From NCBI GenBank assembly GCA_033961575.1, contig CM066738.1:66253478-66317477 (forward strand): a stretch of DNA of 64,000 bases. The letters run 5' to 3'. This document shows positions 37,108 to 49,035 of the stretch, in pieces (the stretch's first letter is position 1; every line of letters starts with the position of its first letter). This DNA comes from Aselliscus stoliczkanus. Lineage: Eukaryota; Chordata; Mammalia; Chiroptera; Hipposideridae. Below the pieces are notes generated by a model. It saw only the letters and a list, made by a program, of their open reading frames with translations. It was not told where the DNA came from and did not search any database. Position numbers and translations under genes: made by a program.

Positions 37108-37966
37108 TGGAGAAACAAAGGAACATGTCACAAGTAAAAGATCAGAAGAAACCTCTAGAAACGGAAACAAATGAAACAGAGGGATCCAACCTTTCAGAGA
37201 CAAAGTTTAGAACACTGATGATAAGAATGTTTAACAAACTTAGTAAGGACATAAGGAAGGATAGAGAAATCATAAAAAACAACCCGTTAGAATTAAAGAA
37301 TACAATAACCGAAATGAAGAACACGCTGGAAGGAATCACCAGTAGAGTAGATCAAGCAGAGGACCGGATCAGTGATTTGGAAGACAAAATAGCAGAAATC
37401 ACCCAGTTGGCACAACAAAAAGACCAAAGAATAAAAAATAATGAAAATAGTTTAAGAGCCCTATGGGACAAGATGAAGCGCAGCCACCTAAGACTCATAG
37501 GAATACCAGAAGGAGAAGAGAAGTAGCAAGGATTCGAGAATGTATTTCAAAAAATAATGACTGAAAACTTCCCTACCCTGGTGAAGGAAATCAACATACA
37601 TGCCCAGGAAGTGCAGAGGGTTCCAAACAAGCTGAAACCAAACATGTATATACCAAGACACATCATAGTTAAAATGGCAAAGGTTAAAGACAGAGACAGA
37701 ATCTTAATAGCAGCAAGAGAAAGACAGCAGGTCACAAACAAAGGAACTCCTTTAGACTAACATCTGACTTGTCTACAGAAACTCTGCAGGCCAGAAGGGA
37801 GTGGCAGGAGATATTCAAAGTGACACAAAATAAAGTCCTACATCCAAGATTGCTCTACCCAGCATGGCTATCACTTAAAATTGAAGGAGAAATAAAGAGC
37901 TTCTCAGAAAAGAATAAGCTTAAGGAATTCATTACCACCAAGCCAGCATTGCAAGAAATGTGAAAA
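37108..37966 (+). pseudogene. L1 ORF1 of element C, lightly damaged
   Basis: An open frame from the start at 37108 runs to a TAG at 37524-37526 and resumes in the same frame to about 37758, where a frameshift follows. The C-terminal domain continues in another frame to 37963. The coiled coil (DLEDKIAEITQLAQQKDQRI) and the RRM signature (IPRHIIVKMAKVKDRDRILI) are clear. The N-terminus MEKQRNMSQVKDQKKPLETE resembles that of element F ORF1. Confidence 0.82.
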
Positions 37967-38034
37967 GGGCTTTTTTAAACAAAAGAATGGGGTAAACAAG
38001 CTAACCCAGGAAGACAAGGATTACAAATAACAAA

Positions 38035-38617
38035 ATGGCAATACATATGCACCCATCAATAATCATTTTAAATGTGAATGGGCTAAATGCTCCAATCAAA
38101 AGACAGAGAGTGGCTGAGTGGATAAGAAAATATGACACATGTATATGCTGTTTACAGATGGAATAAGATATTTCATGCAAATGGAAATGAGAAAAAAAAA
38201 GCTGGAATACCAATACTTATTTTGGACAAAATAGACTTTAAAATGACTACAATAAAAGACAAAGAAGGGCACTACAACCCTAATAAACTTCTACGCACCC
38301 AACATAGGAACTCCTAATTACATATAACAGATTTTGACAGACATAAAGACAGAGATCAACAGGAACACTATCATAGTAGGGGACTTCAACACCCCATTGT
38401 CATCAATGGACAGACCCTTTAGACAGAAAATCAACACAGAAAGACGGGCCTTAAATGACACTTTAGACCAGCTGGACTTCGTTGATATTTTTAGAGCATT
38501 TCACTCTGAAAAAACAGAATATACATTCTTCTCAAGTACACATGGAACATTTTCCAAGATAGACCACGTTAAGCCACAAAACAAGTCTCAGTAAATTTAA
38601 GAAGATTTAAGTCATAT
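38035..38617 (+). pseudogene. Truncated ORF2 endonuclease remnant of element C
   Basis: ORF2 sequence from its start codon to just before the SDH box, with two small internal deletions (at about 38157 and 38272) shared with element A. The GDFN catalytic motif is still legible (open at 38334-38594). There is no reverse transcriptase downstream. Confidence 0.8.
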
Positions 38618-39375
38618 CAAGCAGATATAAAGGGTAAACTGATGGTTGCTGGTTGGGAGGGGCTGGGGATGAGGGAGAGGGGGAAGGTTTTGGACATCGT
38701 AAGTGGGTGACTACAATGTTACCGCAGGGATATGGGGAACAGTTCTGGGAATGTAATTGATAATGTTGTGAAGAGACTATTATGTTAAGTGAAATAAGTC
38801 AGTCAGAGGAAGACATATACCATATGATCTCACTTATATGTGGAATCTGAAAAACTGAATGAACGAGCAAAGTAAACAGAAACATACTCATACATATAGA
38901 GGAAAAACTGAGAGTTGCTAGTTGGGAGGGGAGTGGGGATGAGGGAGAAGGGGAAGGGATTAGACAGCATAAATAGGCAACTACAATATTGCCACAGGGA
39001 TATGGAACACAGTTTGGGGAATGTAATAATGTTGTAAAAATTTTGTGATTTGTCAGATGTTCACATTTTTTGTTAGGGAGACCACTTCTTGGATAGATTA
39101 GAGGTTGATCACTGCACTGTAAACCTGAAGCTGATGTTGTATAATATTGTATGCCAACTGTAATTGAATATATAGATAGTCACGGGATGTGGAGTATACT
39201 GTGGAGGGGAGTCAAAGGAATTGTACTAGATATGTATGATATAGGGGTGGGGAAGTGGGGTGGTGAACTTTGGGAGAGGTATTTTCACTTTGAGGGATAA
39301 AAAGGATAACTATTGCAATGTGTTGTACACCCGAAACTAATTCTTTAAAAAAATGTTTATTTCACAATAAAGGAA

Positions 39376-40197
39376 TTAAAAGAAAAGGGACAGTTTAACT
39401 TCTTCATTCCCAATACAGATGCCTTTTATTTCTTTCTCTTGCCTGATTGATCTGGCTAGGATTTCCAATACTATGTTGAAAAACCGAGGTGATAGGGGAC
39501 AGCCCTGTCTTATTCCTGAATGTAGAGTGAAGGGCTTCATTTTTTCACTGTTAATTATGATATTAGCTAAGGGTTTGTCATATATGCTTTTTATTATGTT
39601 AAGGAATTTTCCTTCAATACCCATTTTATTAAGTGTTTTAGTCATAAATGAATGTTGTATCTTGTCAAATGCTTTTTCTGCATTTATTGATGTAATCATA
39701 TGATTTTTGTCCTTTATTTTGTTAATATGGTATATCATATTGATCAATTTACATATGTTGAACTATCCTTGTACCATGGGATCAATCCCACTTGGTCGTG
39801 TTATGTAATCTTTTTAATGCATTGTTGCATTCGATTTGCTAGAATTTTGTTTAGGAGTTTTACATCAGTATTCATCAGAGATATTTGTCTGTAATTTTCT
39901 TTTTCCTGTGTTATCCTTACCAGGTTTTGGTGTCAGGGTACTGTTGGCCTCAAAATGAGTTAGGGAGTATTGTCTCTTCTTCAGTGTTTTGGAAGAGTTT
40001 GAGTAGGACAGGTCTTAGATTCTTTTTGAATGTTTGTTAGAATTCACTAGTGAAGCCATCTGGTCCTGGACTTTTGGTTTTGGGGAGATTTTAGATGACT
40101 GATTCAATTTCCTTACTGTTGATTAGTTTATTTAGATTTTCCAGTTCTTCATGACCCAGCCTAGGAAGGCTATTTGTCCATTTCTTCCAGGTTATTG
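39376..40197 (-). pseudogene. L1 reverse transcriptase fragment of element E
   Basis: Open at 39747-39376, with the RT palm signature ([20 protein letters not shown] and [20 protein letters not shown]). The catalytic YADD box is just lost at the left boundary. The part from 40197 to 39750 is out of frame. Confidence 0.75.
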
Positions 40198-40404
40198 AAT
40201 TCAATAAAATGTGCCTTAGTGAGGGCCTGTTGAGATTGAGGTAATTAGGTGTTCTATTTGCTTCTTGGATTTGAGGTTCCAGTTCTTTCCACAAGTTTGG
40301 GAAGTTCTTGTAGACTATTTGTTTGAATATACTCTCTGTTTTCTTCTTCCTCTCCTAGTATGGCCATTATTTTTATATTGTTCTTCTGATAGAGTCAGAT
40401 AGTT

Positions 40405-40800
40405 CTTTTTTTTTTTTTAAGATTTTATTGGGGGAAATTTGAGAAGGGCAGCAGTGTTGGGGAATTGGGGAAGGGGAACAGCCAAGTTGTTGTACTTCAA
40501 TCTTAGTTGTGGAGGGTGCAGCTAGCTCAGCTTCACGTTCAGTTGCCATCCAGCTGCCTGTCAGCATCTCCCGGTGGCTCAGCTCAAGGTGCCATGTTCA
40601 ATCTTAGCTGTATGTGGGAGTTGAACCAAAAACCTTGTTGTTAGGAACATGTGTTCACACCAGCTGAGCCATCCTTCTGCCTATTGGCAGCTCAGCAGAG
40701 CTCAGCTTGGGCACAGCTCACTGGCCCATGTGGGAATAGAAGCGGCGACCATGTTGCTCAGAGCTCATGCTTTTAACCTACTGAGCCATTTGGCTAGCCC
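40405..40800 (-). mobile_element. Dimeric tRNA-type SINE inside element E
   Basis: T-rich tail, then gattttattgggggaa and the complement of the CCCC-rich 3' module. Two tRNA-like heads follow, one containing 'gaacatgtgttcacaccagctgagcc' and a second ending 'aacctactgagccatttggctagccc'. Short flanking similarity (agttctt on both sides) fits a target duplication. Confidence 0.75.
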
Positions 40801-42437
40801 AAGAAAGTTCTTGTAGCATTCTTTCATTTCTTTTAACTGTTAAGTCTCTCTCTTCTTCCATCCGTGTCATTTCCAGATTTCTATCTTCAATGTCACTGAT
40901 TCTTTCCTCCATCTGTTCTGCTCTATTTCCTAAGCTGGCTATTTCATTCTTCATTTCTTTTATTGAGTTCGTAATCTTTAGGAATTACTTGGTCCTTTTT
41001 AAAAATTTCACTCTCTTTGGTAAAATGTTCATTTTTGTTCTTTTATTGTGTTTCTGAGTTCATTAAACTGCCTGTCTGTGTTTTATTGCATCTTGAGGGT
41101 TTTTTTAAGAACTGCAATCTTGAATTCTCTGTCATTTAAGTCACATATTTCCATGTCTTTAAGTTCATTTTCTGGAGACTTTTCATTTTCTTTCTGAGCT
41201 GTCTTCTTACCTTGGTTATTCACGGCAATTAATAAATTATTATTTCTCTTCCTAGGCATCTACAGAAGTGGGTTCTGCAACAGGTTGATAGAAAGAGGTC
41301 TTCCTTTTGCTTTCCAGTAGGTGTTGGTAATATGTTTCATTTTCTCTCTGACTGCAGTATTTTATTCTCTCTAATGCTGTACTGTTATATTTTCTCTGCA
41401 CTGTTCCAGCTTCTTACTCAATGGAGGAATTATCTGGAAGATGGGCTCCTCTTCTGTGAGCAGGCCACCTAGGTCTCAGGGCACAGCCTCCATGGGGAGA
41501 TGTGGAGAGCTTCTGAAGTTCCAAAGCTCTTTCTTGTGGCTCTGTTTCAGTGGCTCTGTTTACCCTTGTAGGGATCCACCGAGATAGGTGGGGGCAGGGA
41601 CAGGATGGGTTTTGAGAGGTGGCTCTGAGCACTGGCGGCAACCACCAGCACAGCCAATCCTGCACCTAAGGCTCGCTTCCCTTCACCAGAACTACTTGGG
41701 CCATGAGTCTATATGGCTGCGGGTTGCAGTTCTCAGAACTACAAATATACTGTTGTTTTGATCTGGCACTGCTACTGTTCCGCCTCTAGCACTGGGAAGG
41801 TGTGGATGGGGTGAGCTCTGGGAGGGTAGAAAGAGGTGTTGGCTAGACTCTGTGCCAGTGCCTTATGTCCTCAGCTTGGCAGTGTGGGCTTAAACTGCTA
41901 TTTTCACTCTTCTTCCCTCAGTCTTTGCTTTGAGGTCTCTGCAGGGAGTTTTGCGGTCTGCAGTGTTATACGCTGATCCCTCAGGCAGAACTGTGGGCTG
42001 TAAGGGGAGTGCTAGCATTCTGAATTCTTCTCTCTCCCGCGACTGCTGTAGCTCTGGAATGCTTGGAGCTCAGAGCTGGAATCTAGCTCTGGTCTGCATC
42101 CTTGTCCTGCACGTGGCCCACATCTCTGCACTTACCACTTCTCTCCTCCCCCGCTCACCCAATTTGCCCACCTTTAGATGATTTCAATTGCGTATCTCTT
42201 AGTTTTCCCTATCTGCTGGGCAGAGGGTCCTTTGTGGAATTATAGCTCTTCAAATTGTTATAAATTCCGGGGGAGATTTCAAGAGGCTCACCCCACACCA
42301 CCATTTCTATGATGTGTTCCCCTTTTTAAATATTTAATAGTTCCTTTCAGTTTTATCATTATTGAATTGTATATTAATATCATTTACCATTAAAAATTGT
42401 AGTATTAGTATTTTTTTCACCAATTTGTAAGAGTTCT

Positions 42438-42835
42438 ATTTTTTTTTTTTAAAGATTTTATTGGGGATTTTGGGGAAGGGAACAGTGTTGGGCATTGGGG
42501 AAGGGAAACATTGTGTTTATCCAGGACCCATCAGCACCAAGTCAAATTGCTATCCTTTAATCTTAGTTGTGAAGGGCACAAGCTCAGCTCCAAGTCCAAT
42601 TTACCTCTTTCAATCTAGTTGTGGGGGAGCACGGCCCACCATCCCATGTGGGAGTCCAACCGGCAACCTTGTTGTTAAGAGCATGCGCTTTCACCAGCTG
42701 AGCCATCTGGCTGCCAGTTGGCAGTTCAGTGGCAGCTCAGCTCGGGTGCATCTCACTGGCCCATGTAGGAGTCAAACTAGACACCCTATTACCCAGAGTT
42801 TTCCCTCTTACCCAACTGCACCACCTGGCTGACCC
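42438..42835 (-). mobile_element. Dimeric tRNA-type SINE
   Basis: Same family as the copies at 40.4 and 62.2 kb, minus strand. Internal head complement 'ttcaccagctgagccatctggctgcc', outer head ending 'ccacctggctgaccca'. Flanks agagttct (42430-42437) and agagctct (42836-42843). Confidence 0.75.
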
Positions 42836-42843
42836 AGAGCTCT

Positions 42844-43344
42844 TTTTTTTAAGGTTATTAATTTTTTATGTTTCTGGCAAATATATTTTTCAGAGCTTAT
42901 TGCTTGCCTTTTAATTTTGTTTGTTTTGTTTTTTGATTTGTTTAACTTTAAAATTTTATTTACTCATATTTATTCACTTGCTTTTATTTGACTTACATTG
43001 TCTTTAAATTTAAATATTCCTCCTAGCAGAACATTTTAATCATTTAGGAAAATATGATTTATATTCCATATGGTTGGATATTTTAAAACTTCTGTTTTCT
43101 CTCTTTCCCTTTTTTCCTGCTTTTTTTTATTTTTGGATTTCCTTCAGGAACTTGTTCCATATCATTTGTGCTTTGTCAGATAAATTGAAGTTTTCTTTGT
43201 GGCCTAATCATAATTCATTTTTGTATATGTTAGATTTATAGAAGCATTTTCAATTTCTAGGGTTACAAAGTTCAACATATAATAATGTAGCATTGTTATA
43301 TAGTTCAATTCATTTCTGCTTTCATTTATTTTAATTATATATAT
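42844..43344. other. No recognisable feature
   Basis: T-rich low-complexity sequence. Parts may be old L1 3' sequence but I cannot support it. Confidence 0.4.
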
Positions 43345-43349
43345 ATATA

Positions 43350-43487
43350 TATAGTTGTTGTTGTTGTTGTTGTTTTTGTTTTTGTTTTTGTTTTTGAGGG
43401 CAGTGTCACTGGCCCTGTTATGTGGGACCAAACTGGGCCACTGGCTTCCCAAGCCAGCGCTTAACCACCACGCCACTCGGCCGGCTC
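43350..43487 (-). mobile_element. Short Rhin-like SINE with (GTT)n tail
   Basis: The minus-strand SINE ends ccactcggccggctc at 43487. Its tail reads (gtt)n and (gttttt)n at 43353-43395, next to a short (AT)n run at 43336-43352. Confidence 0.85.
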
Positions 43488-43544
43488 TCTTTATATATTT
43501 TGATGTCATGTTATTTAGTGCAAAAGATTTGTGACTTTGTCTCA

Positions 43545-44060
43545 CTCATTCATTCAACATTTATCAAGAACTGGAAATAAAAGGATAAATAAGATGTGAT
43601 CACTCCTCTCAAAGAATTCACAGAGTACTGGGTAAACACACTCAGAGATATAATGACAATACAGTTAGGGTTGCAAGAGAAGTGAGACATTTGGGGATGG
43701 AGGATGGATAGCAGGGCATTATTTAGTCAAACAGAGTGATCCTTTGCCTTGTTTAATCATTTCATCTTAAATTCTACTTCATTTTATAATTGTGCTACTC
43801 CTATATTTTCATCTCTTTGTAAGCGCTGTAATTGGATTTTCTTTTTAAAACTCAGTCTGGGAGTCTGACTTGTAGTAAAAGGAACGCTGAATTCATTTGA
43901 CAAACATTTATTGAATTTCTACTATAGGCCAGGTTTTGGGCTAAGCCTCGGGATTAAATGGTAAAGACAATCAATGCTCAAGGAACTGGCTGTTCACTGC
44001 AGGGTAGCAGATAAATAAACTGACAAAACACTGATGAGCTCACAGGAGGCGTTCTCAGTT
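43545..44060 (+). repeat. L2-like ancient LINE fragments
   Basis: 'attcattcaacatttatcaagaactggaa' and later 'tttgacaaacatttattgaatttctactataggccaggttt', followed by 'aaggaactggctgttcactg', resemble L2 3' ends on the plus strand. They are divergent. Related sequence may continue to about 44400. Confidence 0.55.
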
Positions 44061-45944
44061 TAGATGTAGTCTTGAGCCTTAAAGATAAGTAAGAGTTCTC
44101 TGTTAGGAAACAGAGATAGGGATGGGAATTTCAGATGGACATGGCAAAATCTGAGAGAAAGCATGATCCATTTGAGGAAATATTAAATATTAGTGTGGGT
44201 AAATCACTGAGGCTGTGGGATGATTGGAGTGGTGTGAAAGAGAGAGCTAGAGAGACAGATGGGTGTCAATCGTGGTAGATCATATAAGGAGGTTTAACTG
44301 TCAGAAGATTCTCAAGAGCCATTTTAAGTTGCTAAGTGAGAGGGCTGGATCTACTTTTCAGTGATTCCTTTGGTGATAGCATGGGAAATAGATAGAGTCT
44401 AAGCTAGCCTAGAAGAAGAAAGGACAAATTAGAGGTTGTTACAATATTTTATTAGTAGAGAATGATGGAATGGCATTTAAGATAAAAAATTGATTTATTC
44501 TAAAGATACCAATAAAGTAGAATTATTAGAACTTTTTGATTGATTGGATAGAGGAGATTAGGAAGAATGTGTCGAGGCTAACACCAACCTCCTCTTCACC
44601 ACTCACTCCTTATCCCCCAAGTTTGGGAAAGTGGATGGATGTTGGTGTCATTCATTGACATGAGAAATACTGGAGGGGAAACTAATTTTGGAAATTTTGG
44701 AGTGGTTGAGTTTGAGGCACTTGGAGGATCTCTAGGTGGAGTTGTTCAACAGATAATTTTCTATGGAGGCTGGAACACAGAATAGGGTTCTGAGGAGGCA
44801 CCATATGGCTGTCAGTTAGTAACATGGAAGTTGGAGCTGAACTTTTGGTGGAGGAGGCAAACACACAGGTACCGAGAGAAGGAAAAGGGCAAGGAATTCT
44901 AAACCACTAATGTTTTTGTCTTCTAGCTTCTTACTTTATTTAATGCTTCCTTCCTTATTTCTTTTTTCATTTTTTAAGTATGGATATTTAATTTAAGATA
45001 TGCTGATTGCAAGGAACCAAAAACCATTCAAGTTATCTCAAGAATGGGGGTGGTCCTTATGGAATGAGAGAGAGAGAAGAAAAAGGAATTCTCAGGAGAC
45101 ATACACAGCCCTCTAGGAAAAGAAGATACCATAGTATAGCAGGGCCAGATGGAGACTGAACTTGTATTCTGTATTCTGTGGGTTTTGCATACTCAAGCAG
45201 TAGAAAAATCTAGGATGATCACTTGGATGCAACCATTAATGGGCTCAGCTACCATAAAGGGCTCTGCATTGCCTTGTGTGCCTTCTTGCTTGTCTTTCTA
45301 CTCTTAATTGGCTTTCTTACTCTCTGTATTTTGTATCTCCTTTTCTACCTAACAGCTCTGATTATTATTAATTTTTGCTACTGAGTAACTCAACTAGTTT
45401 TTATTTTCATTTGCTCAAAACCCCTTTCAAAGTAGTTTTTCCGTTTTAGTTACTGCTTCTAATCACCTGAATATTTCTATAATTTCAGGTTGCAATTCCA
45501 GAGATCAAGAATCAGATCAACTTAGATTGTCCTCATTTAAACAGAGCTTTTATCATTATGATATCTCAAAAGGGCATCAGATATTCTCATGCATTCATGG
45601 TCTGTCATGTACTGGCTATCAGTTTCCAATAACCTATAAAATCTGTTACTCAATGCTTACCCCTGTGTTCATAACTCCTTAGGAGACATAGGAATGAGAA
45701 CATTAAGACATGTGGAAACCTTTTGGAAGGTTAGTAGTATTATGGAAATAGGCTATACCCAAACTTAAGCCTAAGGAAGCTTTCTAAAAATTTTACGTGT
45801 TATTCTAATTTTGGCTGTTATATCTTACCTCCTGTCCTCTCAGTTATTGCTTCTGTCATCTTCATAACAACTCACATTCCTTAATGAATAGTTATAGGCC
45901 TTGTCAAAAGAGAGAGGATGGGAGGACACTGATGCTTATTTTTT
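44061..45944. other. No recognisable gene
   Basis: Possible L2-related sequence to about 44400 (see the L2 entry). The remainder is unique-looking DNA, stop-rich in all frames. Confidence 0.5.
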
Positions 45945-46398
45945 CCTTTTTTTAAAAAAGATTTATTGCGGAATTGGGGGAGGGGAAGGGCGTTGGGGGA
46001 TTGGGGAAGGGGAACAGACAAGTTGCTGTTTTTTTGTTCGTCAGTCTAGTTGTGGAGGACATTGCTTCACCGGTCCATGTTGGTATCATCATTGCACTCT
46101 TCCCGGATGAGGCAGATCAGTCGCCAGCCTCTGGATGGTCAGTCATCACGGCTATTGGCAGCTTGCACTGGCTGCCAGCCACTCACACTGGCTGCCGGCC
46201 ACTCACTGTAGCCTATGGCAGCCCGCTGCAGCAGGGGCTGCAGCATACTGCATCACCGGGGCTCACGCAGTCCAGCTCCAGGTGGAGCTGTTGTTAGCTG
46301 TAGAGGGCAGTGTCACTGGCCCTCATATGTGGAATCTGAACTGGGGCTTCTGGCATCCCAAAACCACCTCTTAACCAATGTGCCACTTGACCGGTCCG
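45945..46398 (-). mobile_element. Long composite SINE
   Basis: Minus strand, with all modules present (3' module complement at about 45960-46020, body, tRNA-like head ending 'cacttgaccggtcc'). Target duplication gatgcttatttttt (45931-45944) and gatgcttactttttc (46399-46413). Confidence 0.88.
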
Positions 46399-46619
46399 AT
46401 GCTTACTTTTTCTGAAGTCTTATATTTACTTTTTCTTCCATCATCACGTAAGCATTATTTCACTAATTTAGGCAATAAACTTTATGATGTCATCAACTAT
46501 TCCAGACTACACAAGATCTACCATATTACTCCTTACATTATATATTGAAGAGTTCAAATTGCCAAAATTTTATAATATCAAACAGGGTCCAACTAAGTAA
46601 TAGTCAAAACACTACAGAA

Positions 46620-47645
46620 GAAAAATGCAAAATCTAGTAAAGGACATTATAAGATATAGCTAGAAAAAAAAGAGGTCTTTAGAGAAATTAAAGAAGACAC
46701 AGACTAAATAGAAAGACATCCTGTGTTCATATATTAAAAGACTTAATATTGTTAAGACGTCAATACTACCCAAAGTAATCTACAGATTGAATACAATACC
46801 TATTCAAAATCCTAATGATTATTTTTGCAGAAATAGAAAACATCATCATAAGGTTCATATGGAATCTCAAGATTTTTCAATCTCAATATTGAAAAAGAGA
46901 ACAAAGTTGGAGATCTCACAATTCTTGATTTCAAAAATTACCACAAATCTATAGTAATCAAAGCAGTATGATCCTAGCCTAAAGACAGACATATAGACCA
47001 ATAAAATAAAATAGCCCCAAAATAAACCCTTGTGTATATGTTCAAATAATTTTTGACAAGGGTGCAAAAACCATTTAATTGGGGGAAAGGACAGTCTTTT
47101 CAACAAATTATTTATGATCTAGCTATTTCACTTCTGGATATATACCCAAAGGAATTGAAAGCAGGAACTCAAAGAGGTACTTTTATGTGCAAGTTCATAG
47201 CAACATTATTCTCAATAGCCAAAATGTGGAAGCAACTCAAGTGTCCATCTACAGATGAATGTATAAAGAAAATGTGATAATATATACACAATGAAATAGT
47301 ATTCAACTTTAAAAAGGAAGGAAAATCTGACATGTTATAACATGGATAAACCTTGAAAGCATTTTGCTAATTGAATAAGCCAGTCAGAAAAGGACAAGTA
47401 CTGTATGATTGCATTAATTATGAGAGACATACGTAGTCAAATTAATAGAGACAGAAAGTAGAATAGTGGTTGCCAGGGGCTGGAGGTAGAGGGGAAAATG
47501 GGGGTTGTTGTTTTATGGGTACAGAGTTTCAGTTTTCCAAGGTGAAAGGAGTTCTGGAGATGGATGGTAGTGATGGCTACATACCAAAGTGAAAATATTT
47601 AAAGCCACTGAATTGTACACTTAAAATGGTTAAGAAAGCAAATTT
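46620..47645 (+). mobile_element. Old L1 ORF2 C-terminus and 3'UTR
   Basis: Plus-strand L1 sequence from the thumb region ('caatactacccaaagtaatctacagattg') through 'gcaacattattctcaatagccaaaatgtggaagcaactcaa' to a 3'UTR ending 'ccactgaattgtacacttaaaatggtt'. It is decayed, and one C-terminal segment is open at 47053-47277. Confidence 0.75.
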
Positions 47646-47806
47646 TTTTTAAATTTAAAGTTTATTGGGGTGACAATTGTTTGTAAAGTTACATAGATTT
47701 CAAGTGTACAATTCGGTAATACATCATTTTTATGTCATGTTTGTGTTCACCACCCAGTCAGTTCTTCCATCAACATATATTTGATCCCTTTTACCCTCAT
47801 AAGATG
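47646..47806 (-). mobile_element. L1 3'UTR tail, opposite orientation
   Basis: The minus strand reads '...gggtggtgaacacaaacatga ... ttgtcaccccaataaacttt', like the 3'UTR at 25.9-26.1 kb. It lies tail-to-tail with the preceding plus-strand L1. Confidence 0.7.
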
Positions 47807-47985
47807 GCAAATTTATATATATTTTTTGCTACAATTAAAATATAGTTATTAGACAAAGCTCAGTCTTTTAGGCTTGGTGAAGAAAGTTGGATCAATGGTT
47901 ATGGTACAGAAAACAAGGAAGAGTGGGGAATTAAATTTTTTTTCTGCTATTCTACATAGTTCACATCAAAGATTCAGAGTCTTAA

Positions 47986-48096
47986 ATTTTTTTTTTTTTT
48001 TGAGGGCAGTGTCACTAGCTCTCCTATGTGGGATCCGAACCGGGGCCGCTGGCTTCCCAATCCAGCGCTTGACCACCGCGCCACTCGGCGGGTTCT
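47986..48096 (-). mobile_element. Short Rhin-like SINE
   Basis: T tail, 'tgagggcagtgtcactagct', tRNA-like head ending 'ccactcggcgggt'. Flanks tcttaaattttt and tcttaaaatttt fit a target duplication. Confidence 0.85.
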
Positions 48097-48368
48097 TAAA
48101 ATTTTTCTATAATTAAAATTAGCCCTTTCAACAAACAACAGAGAGTAACATGGTCAACTAAAGGGCAGGTCACATGTTGTGCCAAGGTCTACTCCTTAGT
48201 GGATCTTTAGCAGGATCTAACGCCTTAGAAAGGGAGTATGTGTGTGTCAGGAACCATGATGAGATTGCTATGGAGATTAAGGTTTTTTGGAGAGTGGTGA
48301 GGTGGAAGTTTAAAACATATTTTTAAAACAAAACCGTGTTCAATATGAATATATAAAAAATATAGATT

Positions 48369-48841
48369 GGGGCGGCCGAGTGGCACGTTGGTTAAGAGCT
48401 GGCTTGGGACGCCGGCTCTGAGCAGCAGGGCCCTGGTTCGGATCCCACATATGAGGGCCAGTGACACTGCCCTCTACAGCTAAGATGGTGAACAACAGCT
48501 CCACCTGGAGCTGGTCTGCTGTGAGTTGCCAGCAATGGCTTAGCGTAGCCACTGCTGCAGTGGGCTGATATAGGCTACAGTGAGTGGCCGGCAGCCAGCG
48601 TGAGCAGCTGGCAGCTGGTGTGAGCTGCCAAGAGGTGCCGTGAACGGCTGTCCAGAGGCTGACGACCGATCTGTCTCACCCGGGAAGAGCACAATGATGA
48701 TACCAACATGGGCCAGTGAAGCAATGTCCTCCACAACTAGACTGTAGAACAAAAGAACAGCAACTTGTCTGTTCCACTTCCCTGGTTCTCCAATGCTGTT
48801 ACACTCCCACAATTTCCCCCCAAAAAAATCTTTAAAAAAAA
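48369..48841 (+). mobile_element. Long composite SINE
   Basis: A complete plus-strand copy. The tRNA-like head (48369-48470) carries a small insertion near the anticodon arm, followed by the body (to about 48750) and the CCCC-rich 3' module with an A-rich end. Flanking aaaaaatatagat and aaaaaaatacagat fit a target duplication. Confidence 0.88.
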
Positions 48842-49035
48842 ATACAGATAAGTGAATATAGTAAAAAAAAAAAAAAAAACAGTCACTGTCAGTCTCACAG
48901 TCCATAGACAGCCTTGATTATACATCCTTTTGGATTCAACCCCCCCCCGCCATGTCTCATTTTTATTTTACATAAAGATCTTACTGTACAATTTCAACTT
49001 TTAAGAAATGTAACAATATATTTTGACTACCTTTC

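Larger units (their letters stand above)
35994..39345 (+). mobile_element. Internally deleted non-autonomous L1 (element C; sister of element A)
   Basis: Starts with gacttccggtataatggcag, a typical L1 5' terminus. Order: 5'UTR (to 37107, with monomer repeats), ORF1 remnant (37108-37966), a shortened ORF2 endonuclease remnant (38035-38617), a jump into a 3'UTR segment (38618-38770), then a return to the ORF2 stop region and a complete 3'UTR (38771-39345, ending 'acccgaaactaattctttaaaaaaa'). Every one of these rearrangements is shared with element A on the opposite strand 20 kb away. It has an apparently complete 5' end. Confidence 0.87.
39375..42320 (-). mobile_element. Older L1 with an ORF1-to-ORF2 internal deletion (element E)
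   Basis: The minus strand starts at about 42320 with a 5' end resembling element F (aaatggtggtgtggggtgag, then 'cttgaaatctccccc'). It runs through a long 5'UTR and the ORF1 coiled coil (about 41100-40820), is interrupted by a SINE (40405-40800), and continues into the ORF1 RRM (to about 40198). It then jumps to ORF2 just upstream of the reverse transcriptase (from about 40197). ORF2 ends near 39375, at the YADD region. The endonuclease is missing. Confidence 0.75.

Noticed and set aside
33545..38617. Elements D and C as one twin-primed L1
   Set aside because: C has its own complete 3'UTR and A-rich end and matches element A in full, so it is a separate insertion.
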